Positions 6,601-8,703 of a stretch of DNA of 8,703 nucleotides are shown piece after piece; positions within the stretch are counted from its first letter, which is position 1; each line of letters starts with the position of its first letter. This stretch comes from an uncultured Gammaproteobacteria bacterium (GTDB lineage Bacteria; Pseudomonadota; Gammaproteobacteria; GCA-002705445; GCA-002716945): contig CAJWIW010000040.1 of assembly GCA_913041865.1 (NCBI GenBank), positions 1-8,703 on the forward strand. The letters are read 5' to 3'. Made by a program: the position numbers and the translations under genes. Below the pieces are notes generated by a model that was not told the origin of the DNA, did not search any database, and was given only the letters and a program-made list of their open reading frames with translations.

Positions 6601-7803
6601 ATGAAAAAAATTAATTTACCTAAATTACCAAATAAAGATGGTCATTTCGATGAGTACGGAGGTATGTTTGTATCAGAAACATTAATGTATCCTCTAAAAG
6701 AATTATTAAAAGCTTATACTACAATTGCAAAATCAGCTAAATTTCGCCAAATGTTAACAAAAGAGTTAACGATGTATGTTGGACGTCCCACTCCCATTTA
6801 TTACGCATCAAGAATAAGCAAAGAATTAGGTTCATGCCACATTTACCTCAAACGAGAGGACTTAAATCATACGGGTGCTCACAAAATCAATAACGCAATG
6901 GGTCAAGTACTCCTGGCAAAAGCAATGAAAAAAACAAGAATAATTGCAGAGACAGGTGCTGGTCAACATGGGGTTGCCACAGCAACTGCATGCGCAAAAT
7001 ATAATATCAAATGTGTCGTATATATGGGTGAAGAGGATATTGAAAGACAGAAAATAAATGTATACCGCATGAAGTTGCTGGGTGCCGAAGTAATTCCTGT
7101 TACCTCAGGATCTAGGACACTTAAAGATGCGCTTAACGAAGCATTAAGAGATTGGGTATCAAATGTTGATAATACACATTACATTATCGGATCTGTAGCG
7201 GGTCCGCATCCATATCCAATGATTGTTAGAGACTTTCAATCTATTATAGGACATGAATCAAAAAAACAAATGTCATCTATATATAAGAAGAAAGCAGATG
7301 TTTTAGTTGCATGTGTTGGAGGTGGCTCTAATGCTATTGGATTATTTCATCCGTTCTTAAACGATGATGTTGAAATAGTTGGAGTAGAAGCTGGCGGGTA
7401 TGGCCTTTCAACAGGCAAGCACGCTGCTCCGCTAAATAAAGGTAAACCTGGAGTTCTTCATGGGAATAGAACATATATTATGGAAGATGAGAATGGTCAA
7501 ATTCAATCTACACATTCTATTTCTGCAGGATTAGATTATCCTGGTGTAGGGCCAGAACACTCTTGGCTCAAAGATAATAAACGCGTTCAATACGTATCTG
7601 TAACAGATAAAGAAGCATTAAAAGCATTTTATTATTTAACTGAAAAGGAGGGAATTATACCTGCACTAGAGACGGCACATGCCCTCGCATATGCATTTAA
7701 GATTGCAAAGAAATATAAAAATAAAAACATTTTGATTAATTTATCCGGAAGAGGCGACAAAGATATTGATACCATTGCTAAAATGACACAAATGACCTTA
7801 TGA
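6601..7803 (+). CDS. trpB: Tryptophan synthase, beta subunit
   Basis: TrpB condenses indole with serine to give tryptophan, using pyridoxal phosphate, in an alpha2-beta2 complex with TrpA. The 400 residues are the normal length of the TrpB1 type. The N-terminal DGHFDEYGGMFVSETL (13-28) is typical. The PLP lysine is Lys95 in NHTGAHKINNA, the catalytic glutamate is Glu117 in AETGAGQHGVA, the phosphate-binding loop is GGGSNAIG (240-247), SAGLDYPGVGPEH spans 308-320, and Ser382 in NLSGRGDKD contacts the PLP ring nitrogen. All catalytic positions are intact. It begins 3 bp after trpF with no strong ribosome site close by, and its stop overlaps the trpA start (ATGA), which suggests coupled synthesis of the two subunits. 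Confidence 0.98.
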   Translation: MKKINLPKLPNKDGHFDEYGGMFVSETLMYPLKELLKAYTTIAKSAKFRQMLTKELTMYVGRPTPIYYASRISKELGSCHIYLKREDLNHTGAHKINNAMGQVLLAKAMKKTRIIAETGAGQHGVATATACAKYNIKCVVYMGEEDIERQKINVYRMKLLGAEVIPVTSGSRTLKDALNEALRDWVSNVDNTHYIIGSVAGPHPYPMIVRDFQSIIGHESKKQMSSIYKKKADVLVACVGGGSNAIGLFHPFLNDDVEIVGVEAGGYGLSTGKHAAPLNKGKPGVLHGNRTYIMEDENGQIQSTHSISAGLDYPGVGPEHSWLKDNKRVQYVSVTDKEALKAFYYLTEKEGIIPALETAHALAYAFKIAKKYKNKNILINLSGRGDKDIDTIAKMTQMTL

Positions 7804-8600
7804 ACAGAATTGAAAAAACTTTTAGGTGCAATAAAAAAGTATTTATCGCATATATAGTATGCGGTGACCCTGATGTAATCACAACTATAAAAATAATGAA
7901 TACACTCGTTGACTCTGGTGTTGATCTTATTGAGCTAGGTGTCCCTTTTACGGATCCAATTGCAGATGGGCCTGTAATACAAAAATCAATCGAAAGATCT
8001 CTAAAAAAAAACACAAGTTTAGATGATGTCTTTAGTGTTTGTAGAAAATTTAGAGACAAAAATAAAACAACGCCACTAGTATTAATGGGTTATTTGAATC
8101 CAATAGAAAATATAGGATATAGCAAATTCTCAAAAATTGCTGTAAAGTCGGGAGTTGATGGTGTACTTATCGTTGATTCACCACCAGAGGAATCATCAGA
8201 GTTATCATCAATACTACAAGAGAACAATATTTGTAATATTCATCTTGCTTCACCCACTACAAGTAAGTCTAGATTACAAACTATTATCGACGCTTCCAAA
8301 GGTTATTTATATTATGTTTCACTTAAAGGTATAACTGGTTCTAGAATTTCTAATATCAGATCTATAAAGCAGAATATTAATATGATTAAAAAGATTAATA
8401 AAAATAATCTTCCGATAGCGGTTGGTTTTGGGATAAAAGATAGGCAAACTGCTAAAAAGATTTCGCAATTATCTGATGGTATTATTATTGGAAGTTCATT
8501 TGTAAAAATAATTGAAGAAAATCTTCATAATAAACAGAGAATGGTTGATAATATCAATAAATATGCAAAAAAAATTAAAACATCGATAGTAAACAAATGA
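7800..8600 (+). CDS. trpA: Tryptophan synthase, alpha subunit
   Basis: TrpA cleaves indole-3-glycerol phosphate to indole and glyceraldehyde 3-phosphate; indole then passes to TrpB. The 266-residue protein is normal in length. The catalytic acids are Glu45 in IELGVPFTDP and Asp56 in IADGPVIQ. Further family segments are LVLMGYLNPI (93-102), the strand-4/helix segment GVLIVDSPPEES (121-132), the loop-6 region YVSLKGITGSR (172-182, Thr179 matching the mobile-loop threonine) and the phosphate-binding VGFGIKD (208-214). The C-terminus is Lys/Asn-rich and likely variable. No Shine-Dalgarno is evident, so expression probably depends on translational coupling to trpB. Runs of nine A (8003-8011) and eight A (8567-8574) lie within the gene. 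The stop overlaps accD by 4 bp. Confidence 0.97.
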   Translation: MNRIEKTFRCNKKVFIAYIVCGDPDVITTIKIMNTLVDSGVDLIELGVPFTDPIADGPVIQKSIERSLKKNTSLDDVFSVCRKFRDKNKTTPLVLMGYLNPIENIGYSKFSKIAVKSGVDGVLIVDSPPEESSELSSILQENNICNIHLASPTTSKSRLQTIIDASKGYLYYVSLKGITGSRISNIRSIKQNINMIKKINKNNLPIAVGFGIKDRQTAKKISQLSDGIIIGSSFVKIIEENLHNKQRMVDNINKYAKKIKTSIVNK

Positions 8601-8703
8601 GCTGGCTTGACAAAATATTACCATCGAGGATTCGTGCAAGTAAGGAGAACAAAGCATCTGTCCCAGAGGGACTTTGGCATAAATGCGCAAGTTGTGAAAC
8701 AGT
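8597..8703 (+). CDS. accD: Acetyl-CoA carboxylase carboxyltransferase beta subunit, N-terminal part (3' end outside window)
   Basis: Thirty-five complete codons are present before the window ends. They begin MSWLDKILPS, typical of AccD, and continue with SVPEGLWHKCASCET, where Cys30 and Cys33 are the first pair of the four-cysteine zinc ribbon at the AccD N-terminus. AccD with AccA forms the carboxyltransferase that makes malonyl-CoA for fatty acid synthesis. The carboxyltransferase domain lies beyond the window. accD directly after trpA is a common gammaproteobacterial order. The ATG overlaps the trpA stop by 4 bp and no Shine-Dalgarno is seen, so translation is likely coupled to trpA. Confidence 0.93.
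   Translation, partial: MSWLDKILPSRIRASKENKASVPEGLWHKCASCET

Noticed and set aside
5956..8600. Lack of trpE, trpG, trpD and trpC next to trpFBA, and of leuA next to leuCDB, considered as pathway loss
   Set aside because: Split trp clusters and a separate leuA are normal in many gammaproteobacteria; the absence from this window says nothing about the genome.
1..8703. Search for tRNA, rRNA, CRISPR repeats, insertion-sequence ends, phage or defence genes
   Set aside because: Nearly every base is covered by ten recognisable housekeeping genes and one FimV-like gene, with only 47 bp of intergenic DNA, so there is no room for these and none was seen.

Overview
This is a gene-dense stretch of housekeeping chromosome from an AT-rich bacterium (G+C looks like roughly one third by eye; Arg codons are mostly AGA/AGG and Ile is often ATA). 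All ten genes I can support read on the + strand: aroC (3' end only), leuC, leuD, leuB, asd, a short FimV-like gene, truA, trpF, trpB, trpA and the first codons of accD (eleven with both partial genes). The order asd, fimV, truA, trpF, trpB, trpA, accD is a familiar gammaproteobacterial arrangement, and the Asd, LeuC, LeuD and AccD sequences fit that group. Low G+C, overlapping genes and a stripped-down FimV suggest a small, streamlined, possibly marine gammaproteobacterium; that last step is inference and I cannot name a genus.

Layout. Positions 1-149 hold the end of chorismate synthase. Positions 158-3265 carry the isopropylmalate isomerase subunits and isopropylmalate dehydrogenase (leucine pathway; leuA is not here). 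Positions 3252-4283 encode aspartate-semialdehyde dehydrogenase (Lys/Thr/Met and diaminopimelate precursor). Positions 4280-5137 encode a two-membrane-segment protein ending in a FimV-like C-terminal domain. Positions 5134-5919 encode the tRNA pseudouridine synthase TruA. After a 36-bp gap, positions 5956-8600 carry the last three steps of tryptophan synthesis, and accD (acetyl-CoA carboxylase beta) begins at 8597.

The genes are joined almost without spacers: overlaps of 1, 14, 14, 4, 4, 4 and 4 bp, and gaps of 8 and 3 bp. The only gap above 10 bp is truA-trpF. The whole window can therefore be one transcript, with a possible second start before trpF. AroC and TrpFBA are linked by chorismate; LeuCDB and Asd supply other amino-acid branches; AccD feeds lipid synthesis. 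I see no RNA gene, mobile element, CRISPR array, phage or defence gene, and no undescribed multi-gene system. The most unusual item is the very short FimV-like protein; the remaining observations are small features of gene junctions.
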